Of a stretch of DNA of 64,000 bases, positions 25,302 through 34,704 are shown in pieces. A program made the translations under genes and the position numbers. Origin of the DNA: Puniceicoccaceae bacterium 5H. GTDB lineage: Bacteria > Verrucomicrobiota > Verrucomicrobiia > Opitutales > Oceanipulchritudinaceae. The notes beneath the pieces were generated by a model. It made no database searches. It was not told the origin of the DNA and saw only the letters and a list, made by a program, of their open reading frames with translations. The DNA is taken from the NCBI GenBank assembly GCA_009772895.1, contig WOUP01000008.1, positions 1 through 64,000 of the forward strand. Direction: 5' to 3'. Each line of letters starts with the position of its first letter. Within the stretch, counting starts at the first letter, position 1.

Positions 25302-25831
25302 GTCCTTTCCTTGATCTTTCGGGCGGGATTACCCGCCACCACGGTCCACGGCGGCACGTCGCGCGTTACCACCGCCCGGGCGGCCGCGACCGCACCCTGC
25401 CCCAGCGTCACGCCCGGGAGCACCATCGCGCCGGCGGCGATCCAGACGTTTTCGCCCGTCTCGATCGGCGCGGCCACCAGTCGAAAGTCCAGATCGCTCA
25501 AATCGTGCGAGCCCGCCGCGAGGTAGGCCTGCTGGCTCACTACCGTGCGTCGGCCCAGCGTGATGCGCGTCTTGTTGTCCACCACCGCCGTATCGGCCAC
25601 GATGACTTCGTCACCGCACTCGAGGTTCCACGGCGCCCAGATCTGCGCGCGCGGGTAGATGCGGCAACGCCGCCCCAGCCGGGCCCCAAAGCAGCGCAAC
25701 CAGAACGCGCGCCAGCCGTGGCAGACCCGCGGGCTCGGCCAGATGAGCAGCGCATACGCCCAGCCCCACAACAGGCGGCCCAGCCGGTTGCGCAGGGAAA
25801 AACTGGGGGCGAGGAAGGTGCGCTCCATCAT
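25292..25831 (-). CDS. WcaF-like acyltransferase with left-handed beta-helix
   Basis: A 179-residue protein of the hexapeptide-repeat family. The C-terminal 100 residues show repeats such as VIVADTAVVDNKTRITLG and ENVWIAAGAMVLPGVTLG, ending in the family's VVAGNPARKIKER. The N-terminal part (NRLGRLLWGWAYALLIWPSP) is the region seen in colanic acid acetyltransferase WcaF. It likely adds an acetyl group to a sugar of the exopolysaccharide, using acetyl-CoA. Confidence 0.85.
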   Translation of the reverse strand: MMERTFLAPSFSLRNRLGRLLWGWAYALLIWPSPRVCHGWRAFWLRCFGARLGRRCRIYPRAQIWAPWNLECGDEVIVADTAVVDNKTRITLGRRTVVSQQAYLAAGSHDLSDLDFRLVAAPIETGENVWIAAGAMVLPGVTLGQGAVAAARAVVTRDVPPWTVVAGNPARKIKERTWT

Positions 25832-25835
25832 GGTC

Positions 25836-26975
25836 TTAATCGGTCAAATCCCGTTGCAGTTGCAGGCGAAGGCGTTCCGCCGTCGTCTCGATCCTGAAGT
25901 GCTGCTCGAAACAAGGCTGAGCCGCCGCGCGCATCGTGTCCCGCTGGTTCGGTTCCAACGCGGCCCATGTGTCCAACAGAGCCGTGATACCCGCCAGCGT
26001 GTCGGCTTCGGTCAGGCCCGCCTGCGCTACGGTCACCTCGCGCCAGATGTTGACCTGACGCGTAAGCAGCGCGGGCGTGCCGACCGCCAACGCCTCCGCC
26101 ACCACGAGTCCAAAATTCTCCTGGTGGGAGGGCAAAACAAGCGCCTCCGCCGCCCGCAACGCCCCCCATTTCACGTCTCCGGTCACCGGACCAGGCCAGT
26201 GTAGCCGCGGATGGGCATAGCGGGCTTGCAGAGCCTGGACAAAGAGCGTGTCACCGCCCGGGCCAGCCAGCACCAGGTCAAAGGGCAGCGCGTCTTTTTG
26301 CGCATAAGCCTGCACCAGCAGGTCGACGCCCTTCTTCTCGCAGAGCCGCCCCAGGAATAGCAGAAACCGGCGCCCCTTCAGCGCTGGAAAGGCAGCCTCG
26401 AACGCCTCCACCTGCGCTGGCGGCTGTCCCGCCGGGGCGCTCGTGCCCAGCCCGCAGACGATCTCGCGCGGTCGGTAGCGGGGAAAGGCGCGACGCGCCA
26501 GATCGCGCTCCGCCTCGGCCGTATAGAGAATGCCTTTGGCGGCATTGAGAGCCGGGCGCTCGATCATCCACCAGTAGGGCAGCTTTTTGAGGAATTTGAG
26601 CGGATAGCGCCGGTTGAACCACGGATCGAGCATGCCGTGCGGGAATACGTAATACGGCACGCGCCCCGCGCAGGTCTGCCAGACGGAGAGCGTCGGGTAT
26701 TGCCACAGGCCGTGCGCGATCACGGCGTCGAACTCCGAGGCGTGGGCTTGCAGCCAAGGCTGATAGGCGCGGCTGTGACCATAGAAATTGCTCGCTGGCC
26801 CGAGTGCTTCGACCGGCAGCGGAAAGTCCTGCAGGTAATCCGCGCTCGGATCGTCGACCGTCAGCACTTGCTGGTCGACGCCGAGGGACTGCAAGGCCTG
26901 GCCGAGGCGATGCACCGCTTCCACGGTGCCTCCCAACGCAGGATCGAGCCGGGGTATGGTGTGCAAGAGGCGCAT
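25836..26975 (-). CDS. Glycosyltransferase, GT4 family
   Basis: A 379-residue GT-B enzyme starting MRLLHTIPRLDPALGGTVEAV. The C-terminal domain has LFLGRLCEKKGVDLLVQAY and the nucleotide-sugar binding motif PSHQENFGLVVAEALAVGTP (E-x7-E), both GT4 signatures. The ATG at 26975 is chosen because the polymerase gene ends at 26978; the longer frame further up lies over that gene. Donor and acceptor are unknown. One of several glycosyltransferases that build the repeat unit. Confidence 0.88.
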   Translation of the reverse strand: MRLLHTIPRLDPALGGTVEAVHRLGQALQSLGVDQQVLTVDDPSADYLQDFPLPVEALGPASNFYGHSRAYQPWLQAHASEFDAVIAHGLWQYPTLSVWQTCAGRVPYYVFPHGMLDPWFNRRYPLKFLKKLPYWWMIERPALNAAKGILYTAEAERDLARRAFPRYRPREIVCGLGTSAPAGQPPAQVEAFEAAFPALKGRRFLLFLGRLCEKKGVDLLVQAYAQKDALPFDLVLAGPGGDTLFVQALQARYAHPRLHWPGPVTGDVKWGALRAAEALVLPSHQENFGLVVAEALAVGTPALLTRQVNIWREVTVAQAGLTEADTLAGITALLDTWAALEPNQRDTMRAAAQPCFEQHFRIETTAERLRLQLQRDLTD

Positions 26976-26977
26976 GA

Positions 26978-28345
26978 TCAGACTGCTGCCGCCTCCGTTT
27001 CGAGCGGCGATTCGCGACGCTTCTGCTCCTGCGCCCGGGCCCGCCAGTAGGCCTCCTGTTGCTCCAGCAGCAGGATGGTGCCCACACTGAGGAACCACCA
27101 GATCGCCAGCGGTGGCTGGATGCCGAGGGTCGAAAACAGGCCGTTGAAGATAACCGAGCCCATAACGAGCGACCCAGCGAAGATCAGCTTGCTGTGCCTG
27201 AGCCGGAAGAACGCGCGCAGGCACAGCACGATCACGTAAAGGCGGAAGCCCATCCAGACCGCCACAAGGTAATAGCCGCCCTCCAGCACGGTGTTGGCGA
27301 GATCCGCTTCGCCCCACACCTTGGACCGGATCTGGCGCGCGTAGCCGCTGAAACTGTCGACGCCATTGCTCATTACGCCCAAGCCGTAGCCAAAAAAGCC
27401 CGGCTGGTAGTGCTCGTAAAGGTAGATCCAGCCCAGGAACGCGTGGTCCGCGCGGTCAACGTATTCGGCGCCCACCTCGCCCTCTTCGATGAAATACTGG
27501 GAGCGCGCCTCGAAGGCCTGAAACGCCGCCGGCGCCAGCGTGCGCGCCACAAACAACGCCACCGCCCCCACCACCAGCACGGCTGCGATTTCACGGAGCG
27601 AGCGGCCTCGCCCGCGCACCGAAACAAGGCAAATGCCGAGCACGAGGATGAGGCCCGAACCGATCGCCGAGAGCCGCGAGCCGCTGATGACATTGGCGAT
27701 GACCAGCAGCACGAGCACCGGCAGCGGATGCAGCAACCACGACCACGGCTTTTTCAGCGCCGGCCAGAGCACAAAGCTGATCGTGACCGCATAGATCGCC
27801 ACGTGCAGAAACCAGCTGTATTGCGCCACGAAGGGGAACGGCCCGCTGACGCGCAGGCGCCCGCCGGCCGAAAACGCACTGAGGTCCTCCCCCGCCACGG
27901 ACAGGTTGAGCCAGTGCGTGGTGGGCAGGAAGAGTTGCATGAGCGACAGCGCCACGATGGGATACAGCGCGAGCGTCATCCAGCGGTAGGGCCGCGTGCC
28001 TTCCAGCGGAGCGGTCTGGCTGAACCCCGCCAGCAAGCCGAGCGTCACAGCCTCAAACAGCAGGTATTGCTTGGTCCCGAAGATCGCCAGTAGCGGGTCG
28101 TGCAGGGCCGTCGTGATCACCAGCGGCACCAGCAGGATGCCCAGCACAATCCAGGCGAAGAGAAACTTGGCCGCCCTCCCCTGCAGCGGACACCGCAACA
28201 GCATCAGCAGGATCAGAAACGTCAGGCCGTCCTTGACCAGGATGTAGAGTGTCGACAGTCCACCGGGCAACAGCTTGCGCACGAGCCCTTCGCTGATCAG
28301 CACGAAGATCAGCGCCATCACCAGTCGTTGCAGCCACGTCTTCAT
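26978..28345 (-). CDS. O-antigen ligase/Wzy-like membrane polymerase
   Basis: A 455-residue protein with about eleven hydrophobic segments spread over its whole length (LVMALIFVLISEGLVRK, LTFLILLMLLRC, and on to IFNGLFSTLGIQPPLAIWWF). A large loop around residues 270-340 has YLYEHYQPGFFGYGLGVMSNG, the kind of external loop seen in O-antigen polymerases. Start at 28345 overlaps the stop of the previous gene by the ATGA arrangement. With the TPR-fused polymerase at 15581-17971 this region has two candidate polymerases/ligases. Confidence 0.78.
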   Translation of the reverse strand: MKTWLQRLVMALIFVLISEGLVRKLLPGGLSTLYILVKDGLTFLILLMLLRCPLQGRAAKFLFAWIVLGILLVPLVITTALHDPLLAIFGTKQYLLFEAVTLGLLAGFSQTAPLEGTRPYRWMTLALYPIVALSLMQLFLPTTHWLNLSVAGEDLSAFSAGGRLRVSGPFPFVAQYSWFLHVAIYAVTISFVLWPALKKPWSWLLHPLPVLVLLVIANVISGSRLSAIGSGLILVLGICLVSVRGRGRSLREIAAVLVVGAVALFVARTLAPAAFQAFEARSQYFIEEGEVGAEYVDRADHAFLGWIYLYEHYQPGFFGYGLGVMSNGVDSFSGYARQIRSKVWGEADLANTVLEGGYYLVAVWMGFRLYVIVLCLRAFFRLRHSKLIFAGSLVMGSVIFNGLFSTLGIQPPLAIWWFLSVGTILLLEQQEAYWRARAQEQKRRESPLETEAAAV

Positions 28346-29493
28346 GGTGCGATCGAAGCCAGGGTCTCCACCAGTTCGCGACCCGCGCGGTCCCAGCCGC
28401 CGACGGACGCCATTTGGGCGGAGGCCGCCCGTCCCATGGTCAGCCGCCGAGCCGGATCTTCCGCCAGAGCCTGCAGGTGCGCGGTCAGCCGTTCGACATC
28501 GCGCGGCGCGAAAAGAAAACCCGATACGCCGTCTTCGAGCAGCTCGGCGGCCCCGGAATGCGTGCTGGCCACCACCGGCAGCCCGTGCGCCATCGCCTCG
28601 CCCACCACCAGCGACAGGCCCTCCTCGAGGCTCGGTTGCACAAAGGCATCGGCCTGCGCGTAAAGGGCCTCCAGCTGTGCCCCTTTTTTCACGCCGAGCA
28701 AGCGAGTGCCTTCGGGCCACGCGCGGCCCTCACAGCCCGTCGGCGGCGCGCTGGGGCCGACCAGCCACAGCTCCTTGCGCGGCAACTCGAGGCGCTCAAA
28801 GGCCTCGGCCAGGTAGCGCACGCCTTTGCGGTAGTTCAGCTGCCCGACATACAGCACGCGAAAAGGCAGGTCCGGGTCGGGCGCCTCCCGCTCGGTCTCC
28901 ACGGGGGCGGGCGCACCGTAACGGACCTTGAGCAATCGCCTCGCGTCGAAACCGCGTTGCCGGAAACTTTCGAGCACAAAGTCGGACGGCCCCAGGATGT
29001 AGTCGGCTTGCTCGTAGTCCCGCAGACGCCGGTCCCGCTCCGCCTCGTGAAACGGCGGCGGCTCCAGGCCCAAGCGTGCGCACTCGTCGGCCAGCAGCTC
29101 GTATTGGTGCAGCCAGTGGCTGTTGACCACCTCGCACACCAGCGGCTTCCGGCCCTTCCAGCGGGTGCCGGTTGCGTTGCCCGTCCCGGCGTAAAAAATC
29201 GCGCCGTCGGCCTCTTGCAGGGCCCGGCACATCGTGTGGTCGAGCGCCCGCTTGCTGCGCACGCTAAGGGCCTCCCGCCGGGCGCAGGAAAAAAACGGCA
29301 GCTGAAAGGACAGCACGTAGGCCGTCTGCCAAAAATCGACCCGACGCAGCCGGCCGTTCGCCAGCTCCAGGGGCGCGCGCTCGCTCAGCCGCGAAAAGCC
29401 GGAGACGAAAGTGTGGAGGAGGTCGGCATCGGCCAGGGCGCGCGCGTAGGGGTAGTGGTGGGCCCGGTTGGGCGAGGCATAGACCCACTTCAC
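28342..29493 (-). CDS. Glycosyltransferase, GT4 family
   Basis: A 383-residue enzyme. The C-terminal half has RVLYVGQLNYRKGVRYLAEAF and PSLEEGLSLVVGEAMAHGLP, both GT4 signatures. The N-terminus (MKWVYASPNRAHHYPYARAL) belongs to the acceptor-binding domain. ATGA overlap with both neighbours indicates translational coupling in the EPS operon. Confidence 0.87.
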   Translation of the reverse strand: MKWVYASPNRAHHYPYARALADADLLHTFVSGFSRLSERAPLELANGRLRRVDFWQTAYVLSFQLPFFSCARREALSVRSKRALDHTMCRALQEADGAIFYAGTGNATGTRWKGRKPLVCEVVNSHWLHQYELLADECARLGLEPPPFHEAERDRRLRDYEQADYILGPSDFVLESFRQRGFDARRLLKVRYGAPAPVETEREAPDPDLPFRVLYVGQLNYRKGVRYLAEAFERLELPRKELWLVGPSAPPTGCEGRAWPEGTRLLGVKKGAQLEALYAQADAFVQPSLEEGLSLVVGEAMAHGLPVVASTHSGAAELLEDGVSGFLFAPRDVERLTAHLQALAEDPARRLTMGRAASAQMASVGGWDRAGRELVETLASIAP

Positions 29494-30602
29494 CCGCGCG
29501 CCTCCTGGATCAGCCGCTCGTAAGCGTCAGCCACCTCGGGCAGCCGGGAGTGCTTCGGCGGGTCCTCACTCTGTTGCCACCATGCGACCAGATCCTCCCG
29601 CGGCGGGCACAGATTGGCGGCAGGCTTCGGGTTGCGCATCCCCGGGAACGAGACGTCGTCTCGCAACACACGAACTCGTAGGCCGTGCTCCTGCATCGAA
29701 GCCACCGTGCCACTCTTTTCCAGCAGTGCCACCGGAGTGGTCGTCATACCGAGATCAAGGCTTTGCAGGTAGCCGGAAATCGTATCCGGAGCCTTGCCCT
29801 TCACGCGCTCAAAGGCGAAGCCATGCGGCGGTTCCGCCTGCCACCGTTCCCAGCGGGCCTCGCCGTGTCGCCCCAGGTGCCCCGCCGCCAGCACCTTGAC
29901 CGGGCGGCGCAGGTGTTGCCCGAGTCGCTGCAGTTCGTCGAACAAAGCCGCTTCGTCCAGCGGCTCGTACAGGGTGCCGAAAAAGCCGGCGCGAAAATGG
30001 TCGTCCGGCGGCGGAGTCGCCTCGACCACCGGGATGTTGCCGCAGAGCGGGATGATGCCCGCGTCCTGACCCAATCGCCGCAGCATGTGCTGATAAGGCA
30101 GGGATTGGGTGTGGACCCAGTTGGGGTGCAAGCCACGCAACATGCGCCGCCAGCTGACGACCTGGGAGTGCCCGGCCACCCGTTCGCGCGGACTGCTCTC
30201 GCGCTTGGCCCCGACCCAGATTTCATGCACCATCAGCTGCACCTGTGCATCGCCCATTTGCTGACGCAGCCACACGCCCAGCGCCCCAACCCAGCCGCGC
30301 CGGTGGAAGCCGTAGGGCGTCAATTGCCAGCTGACGAGCCGGGTATGGTGCGATTGCCACCACTCGATCGCGCGTTCACGGCGGGCCAGCTCGGTCATGG
30401 CGGCGGGCAGGCGCATCAGCATGATGCCATGGTCCACGCGCCGCTTTACCTCCAGGACATGCGGGTCGCGCCAGGCCAGCCAACCGACGGAGTAGCCGCG
30501 CGAGGCCAGCTCGCCCCCCACACGCCGCACGTAATCGCCCACCCCGTCCTTTCCGGGTTTAGATCCGGCGGTAAGGAAGACAATGTCGAGGAGTTCAGCC
30601 AT
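29490..30602 (-). CDS. Glycosyltransferase-like protein (GT-B fold, divergent)
   Basis: A 370-residue protein. The N-terminal domain has LDIVFLTAGSKPGKDGVGDYVRRVGGELASRG (two short pieces), a GT4-like opening with glycine loop. The C-terminal half is divergent: AGFFGTLYEPLDEAALFDEL resembles the sugar-nucleotide domain, but the usual E-x7-E is replaced by LGMTTTPVALLEKSGTVASM. It is probably a glycosyltransferase of the repeat unit, with weaker support than the others. It overlaps its neighbours by 4 and 8 bases. Confidence 0.65.
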   Translation of the reverse strand: MAELLDIVFLTAGSKPGKDGVGDYVRRVGGELASRGYSVGWLAWRDPHVLEVKRRVDHGIMLMRLPAAMTELARRERAIEWWQSHHTRLVSWQLTPYGFHRRGWVGALGVWLRQQMGDAQVQLMVHEIWVGAKRESSPRERVAGHSQVVSWRRMLRGLHPNWVHTQSLPYQHMLRRLGQDAGIIPLCGNIPVVEATPPPDDHFRAGFFGTLYEPLDEAALFDELQRLGQHLRRPVKVLAAGHLGRHGEARWERWQAEPPHGFAFERVKGKAPDTISGYLQSLDLGMTTTPVALLEKSGTVASMQEHGLRVRVLRDDVSFPGMRNPKPAANLCPPREDLVAWWQQSEDPPKHSRLPEVADAYERLIQEARG

Positions 30603-31728
30603 GTTTGGGGGTAAGCGTTAACCAATGCTCGTAAACTTCAAGCGTCTGTCGAGCATGTTGTTCAGCCGAAAGGGCTTGTACGCCGGTAGATTGGCGTTTT
30701 ATCGCAGCCTCACGTAACGCCGGGTCCGTGAGCAGGGCCGTGGCCAGAGTCGCCAGCGCCCCCACCCGACCCGCCGGCACCAGTTGCGAGGGCGGCAGGA
30801 ACGCGCTCGGGCCGGGCACGTCGTAGGCCAGCACCGGAATGCCCGCATGCGCCATCTCCAGCGCGCCGTAGCCAAAGCTCTCGAGGTAGGAGGGGAACAG
30901 CCCCAGCGAGACGTCCGCCAGGTGATCCGGCAGGGCTTCGGGCGCAAACTGCGGCACCACCTCCAAGGTCTCCTGCTGCTCCGCCGGGAAAAATGCCCGC
31001 ACGGCGGCCTCGGTCTGAAACTGGCCCTTGGTGCCCAACAGGCGCAGGCGCACGCCCGGCACCTGTCGCCGCAGCGTCCAGAACGTCTGCACGAGATCCA
31101 GGCAGCCTTTGCGAAAGTCGAAGGTGCCCACAAACGCCACCACCGGCGGATCTGCCTTGGGCGTGGCCGCGACGGCCTCGAGCGCATGGCGCGCCGCCAT
31201 CTGACAACCGGGCAGGACGACGGCCGTTTGCTCGCGATCCACCTCCGCCCGGGCAATGCGTTCGGCGTCCCGCGCGTTGTTGACCAGCACGCCGTGCGCG
31301 CGTTGCAGGTTGGCCAGCGTGTCGCGGATCTGGCGCGCCTCCCGCCAGCGATAGCGCCAGGGCTGCAGGGCCATTTTCAGGCGAGAGCGCGGGCGCGGAT
31401 CGCGAGGCAGCGTGCGCTCCGTCAGGTGCAGCAACAGCAGAGAGACGCGCGCCAGCCCGAGCCGCACCGGCAGCTGAGCCGGATCCAGCAGGAAGAGCAA
31501 ATGATCGTAGTCCACCAGATCGAACGGCCCGTATTGTTGCAGGTAACGCCGCGCCGCTTCCTGGTTCGAGATCCCCGGGCGGGCCTTGATGCGCTGGCGC
31601 AGCGTATGGGCCGATTCCACCGCGACCTCTACGCCCAGCTCGCGCAGCTCCGTGGCCAAATCCATCGGCAAACGCGGCCCGCCCAGCCGCCGATCCAAGG
31701 TGCCTTGCACCAGAATCAATACCTTCAT
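30595..31728 (-). CDS. Glycosyltransferase, GT4 family
   Basis: A 377-residue GT-B enzyme. The C-terminal domain has VAFVGTFDFRKGCLDLVQTF and a donor-site region FPSYLESFGYGALEMAHAGIPVLAYD (two short segments) with the E-x7-E pattern. It begins inside the stop of the preceding gene (ATGA). Donor and acceptor cannot be stated. Confidence 0.83.
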   Translation of the reverse strand: MKVLILVQGTLDRRLGGPRLPMDLATELRELGVEVAVESAHTLRQRIKARPGISNQEAARRYLQQYGPFDLVDYDHLLFLLDPAQLPVRLGLARVSLLLLHLTERTLPRDPRPRSRLKMALQPWRYRWREARQIRDTLANLQRAHGVLVNNARDAERIARAEVDREQTAVVLPGCQMAARHALEAVAATPKADPPVVAFVGTFDFRKGCLDLVQTFWTLRRQVPGVRLRLLGTKGQFQTEAAVRAFFPAEQQETLEVVPQFAPEALPDHLADVSLGLFPSYLESFGYGALEMAHAGIPVLAYDVPGPSAFLPPSQLVPAGRVGALATLATALLTDPALREAAIKRQSTGVQALSAEQHARQTLEVYEHWLTLTPKHG

Positions 31729-32819
31729 GGGCGCACCCCCTCGTCCAAACCCGCGGTATAGAGCGCGAGATGGCGCCGCGCCACGTGCTCCCAGCCAAAC
31801 GGCTCCACCCAGGCTCGTGCCGCCCGGGCATAGGTCCGGTTATCGGCCAGCACACGCTGCAAACCGGCGGCCAACGCCTCGGGATCGCCCGACCGCACCA
31901 CTTCGCCCGACACGCCGGCCCGCACAAACTGCGCCATACCGCCGGTATCCGCCGCGACAACCGGGGTGCCGCAGGCCTGAGCCTCCAGCAGCGTAAAGCC
32001 CATCAACTCCGCAAACGACGGCAGCCCGTCCGCCCGAGCTTCCGCCACGGACGGCAGCGCGACGACCGCCGCCTCGCGATACAGCTCCAGCAATCGCGCA
32101 TCGTCCGCATCATGGATAAATGTCACCTCGAGCCCCTCAGCCAAGGAGTGCAAATGCTCCAGATACGCGGGGTCCGCCACCCGCCCCACGATGTGCAGCG
32201 GCACCGTCTGGGGCAACGCCCGGCACGCCTGCAACAGCACGTGCACGCCCTTGTGCGGCAGCAGGCGCCCGACGAACAAAATGCCCGTGCGGTCGGCGTC
32301 GTCCGGTGGTGGCGTGAAGCGATCGAGGTCGACCCCACCAGGGATTTCAACCCAGCGCAAGCCCGGCTTGGTCCGCAGCAGTTGGCAAGCGACTCGGCTC
32401 TGGCCGACTCCCGCCGTATAGGCCCCCAGCACGGGAAGCCGCCGGTGCAAGACCGTCCCGCCTCCGCCGCCATGATCCGTCACGAACACCGGCTGACGCC
32501 GCGCCAGCCCCTGCAACGCCGCCAGGTCGCCCATCAGCGTCGAAACCTGGTGGACGTGCACGACATCCGCGGTCCGCAGCTCCGGCAGGGCCGCCCACGC
32601 CAGCGGATTGTCGCGGGTAAAGCGCCCGCGCGTGCGGGCCGGCACGAGGTGATACGACACGCCATCCAGCTGGCGTTTGCCGCGACCCCCGCAACTGACG
32701 ACCGTCACCCAGGCATCGAGCCTGGCCTGAAATCGAGCCAGCTCGTGCGCATAGCGTTCGCCGCCGCCGAGCACGGAATCGGGGTGAAAATAAGTGGGGC
32801 TGAAGTGGACGATGCGCAT
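31725..32819 (-). CDS. Glycosyltransferase, GT4 family
   Basis: A 364-residue enzyme opening MRIVHFSPTYFHPDSVLGGGERY, with the glycine-rich acceptor loop. The C-terminal domain has GILFVGRLLPHKGVHVLLQA and SFAELMGFTLLEAQACGTPVV, the E-x7-E donor motif. It shares one base with the next upstream gene. Confidence 0.88.
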   Translation of the reverse strand: MRIVHFSPTYFHPDSVLGGGERYAHELARFQARLDAWVTVVSCGGRGKRQLDGVSYHLVPARTRGRFTRDNPLAWAALPELRTADVVHVHQVSTLMGDLAALQGLARRQPVFVTDHGGGGGTVLHRRLPVLGAYTAGVGQSRVACQLLRTKPGLRWVEIPGGVDLDRFTPPPDDADRTGILFVGRLLPHKGVHVLLQACRALPQTVPLHIVGRVADPAYLEHLHSLAEGLEVTFIHDADDARLLELYREAAVVALPSVAEARADGLPSFAELMGFTLLEAQACGTPVVAADTGGMAQFVRAGVSGEVVRSGDPEALAAGLQRVLADNRTYARAARAWVEPFGWEHVARRHLALYTAGLDEGVRP

Positions 32820-33748
32820 CAGTCGTCGAGCAAGCCCTGCGCGTAGAGCCGACTCAGCGTATCGAGCCGCGCCTCGTGTCCCGTGCGCTGGATGATGCGG
32901 TCCTCGCGGCTACCGCGCCACCAATGCGCCCAGCGTCGCAGCTGCGGCAGCGTGCCCTCGTGCGCAAACAGCTCGTCCTCCGTCTCGGGACGCAGCGCAC
33001 GCAGCGTCAGCCCCGAAGCGATCATCGCGGCGTGCAGTTCGACGATGTAATCGAGCGTCAGCCGGCGGGCGGGAATCAGATGTTGCAGGCCCAACATCGG
33101 GAACGCGCCCAGTCCCAGCCCGAGGTCGCAGGCCATCAACGCGAGATCCGTATCGCCATCCGAAAGCAGGCTGTCGCCGCTGCGGTCCAGCTCCTGACGC
33201 GCGGGGTCCTCCACCGTCGCCCGACGGTAGGCCTCCGCCACCTGCCGACGCACCACCATGCCGGCCCCGCAGGGCACGGGGGCGTGCAGGTAGTCGTTGC
33301 TCCAGCGGATCTGGTAGACCTTGCGCTCGGCCAGCAAATGACGGTAGCGGTGCAGCCATACGGGCGGCTCTTCTTCAAAAATCAGCTGCACGTTGCCGCC
33401 CCAGGCGCCCAGCCACGTATATTGCTCACCAATCGCCACCGCCTGTTCGAGGTAGTCGGGCGCCAGCACGTTGTCGTCGTCCACCAGCACGATCAAGTCC
33501 GCCGTCGTCGCGGCAAAGCCGGCCAGCCGCGCCGGGGTCAGGCCCGGTTGTTCGACCCGCACGATCTGGGCAGAGGGGTGCCAGAGCAAGCCCAGCACCT
33601 CACTCAAGGGCGCGTCCGAGGCGCTGTCCACGAGGCAGAATTCCCACTGCGAGCGCGGCAACGTCTGCTCGCGCAGCGCCCGCAACACGCGCTCGAGGTA
33701 GTCCGGGCGGGGATTGCGAGTGCAGAGGATGACGGCGATTCGAGGCAT
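32819..33748 (-). CDS. Glycosyltransferase, GT2 family
   Basis: A 309-residue GT-A enzyme. It starts PRIAVILCTRNPRPDYLERVL and has the metal-binding motif LIVLVDDDNVLAPDYLEQAV near residues 90-110. A catalytic-base region GDTDLALMACDLG lies around residue 200. It is a transferase of the exopolysaccharide repeat unit; sugar unknown. Adjacent to the next GT2 gene with no spacer. Confidence 0.87.
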   Translation of the reverse strand: MPRIAVILCTRNPRPDYLERVLRALREQTLPRSQWEFCLVDSASDAPLSEVLGLLWHPSAQIVRVEQPGLTPARLAGFAATTADLIVLVDDDNVLAPDYLEQAVAIGEQYTWLGAWGGNVQLIFEEEPPVWLHRYRHLLAERKVYQIRWSNDYLHAPVPCGAGMVVRRQVAEAYRRATVEDPARQELDRSGDSLLSDGDTDLALMACDLGLGLGAFPMLGLQHLIPARRLTLDYIVELHAAMIASGLTLRALRPETEDELFAHEGTLPQLRRWAHWWRGSREDRIIQRTGHEARLDTLSRLYAQGLLDD

Positions 33749-34687
33749 CTAGCGGTGGATTTGGGCGTGCTGGGACTCACCCCAGCAGTGCAGTCCGTAT
33801 TTGAGACATTTTGCTGCGCGTTGCCAACCCTCGGCTTTCAAACCGCCCGCGCGCCAGGCGTTGGCCGCGTGCAGGCAGCCGGTGCGGAAGTGGTGATACT
33901 GAAAGGCCTTGCAGCTCCAGTCCGCATAGACCGCGCTAAGGGTGTCGTGGCGCTCTGGCAACTCCAGCCGCTCGGCCTGCGCGGGGTCGAGGCCACGCCG
34001 CCGCAGGGCATCCGCCACACAGGCCTGGACCATGTGCACGTGGCGTTCGCGCCTACGATGATTGGTACTGCGCAGGTGCAGGCGGTAGTCGAGCAGCACC
34101 TCCAGCAGGTTATGCACGCGCCCGTGTTCGGCCAGCCGCAGGAAAAGGTCGAGGTCCTCCATCTCCACCTCCTCGCGGTAGCCGCCGATCGCCTCCAGCG
34201 TCGCGCGCCGCAGGACGATGGTCGGGTGATAGAGCGCACTGCCGTAACCCTGCAACAGACGGGCGTCGATATCCGCGTGCTCCGCCGGGGGAAAGCCGCG
34301 GCTCAAGGAGCGTCCGCGCGGGTCGATCACCTCCACCGCACTGCCAAGGCACACGATGTCCGGGTTTTCGTGCAGGTAGCGCAGCTGAAATTCGAAACGG
34401 TGCGGACGAGCCACATCGTCCGCGTCCATCCGGGCCAGCCACTCGCCCCGGGCGGCGCGCCAGGCCACATTGAGCGCCTGGGGCAAGCCGCGATTCTCCT
34501 GATGGATCACCCGGATGCGCGGCTCCCGTGCAGCCCAGCGATCGAGCAACGCCCCCGCCCCGTCGGTCGAGCCATCATCAACCACTACGAGTTCGTCGTA
34601 GGGATGCGTCTGCGCCTGCAGGCTGCGCAGCGCTGCGTCGAGGTATTCACGGCCGTTGAAGACCGGCATGATAACCGAAAGCGTCAT
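33749..34687 (-). CDS. Glycosyltransferase, GT2 family
   Basis: A 312-residue GT-A enzyme from the ATG at 34687 (MTLSVIMPVFNGREYLDAAL). The frame opens 12 codons earlier, but the family starts at this methionine. It has VVVDDGSTDGAGALLDRW and the metal motif WLARMDADDVARPHR near residue 90. The ED base is in EVEMEDLDLFLRLAEHGRV. It is the second gene after the antiterminator. Confidence 0.9.
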   Translation of the reverse strand: MTLSVIMPVFNGREYLDAALRSLQAQTHPYDELVVVDDGSTDGAGALLDRWAAREPRIRVIHQENRGLPQALNVAWRAARGEWLARMDADDVARPHRFEFQLRYLHENPDIVCLGSAVEVIDPRGRSLSRGFPPAEHADIDARLLQGYGSALYHPTIVLRRATLEAIGGYREEVEMEDLDLFLRLAEHGRVHNLLEVLLDYRLHLRSTNHRRRERHVHMVQACVADALRRRGLDPAQAERLELPERHDTLSAVYADWSCKAFQYHHFRTGCLHAANAWRAGGLKAEGWQRAAKCLKYGLHCWGESQHAQIHR

Positions 34688-34704
34688 GGGGCAAGCGAAC
34701 GGCT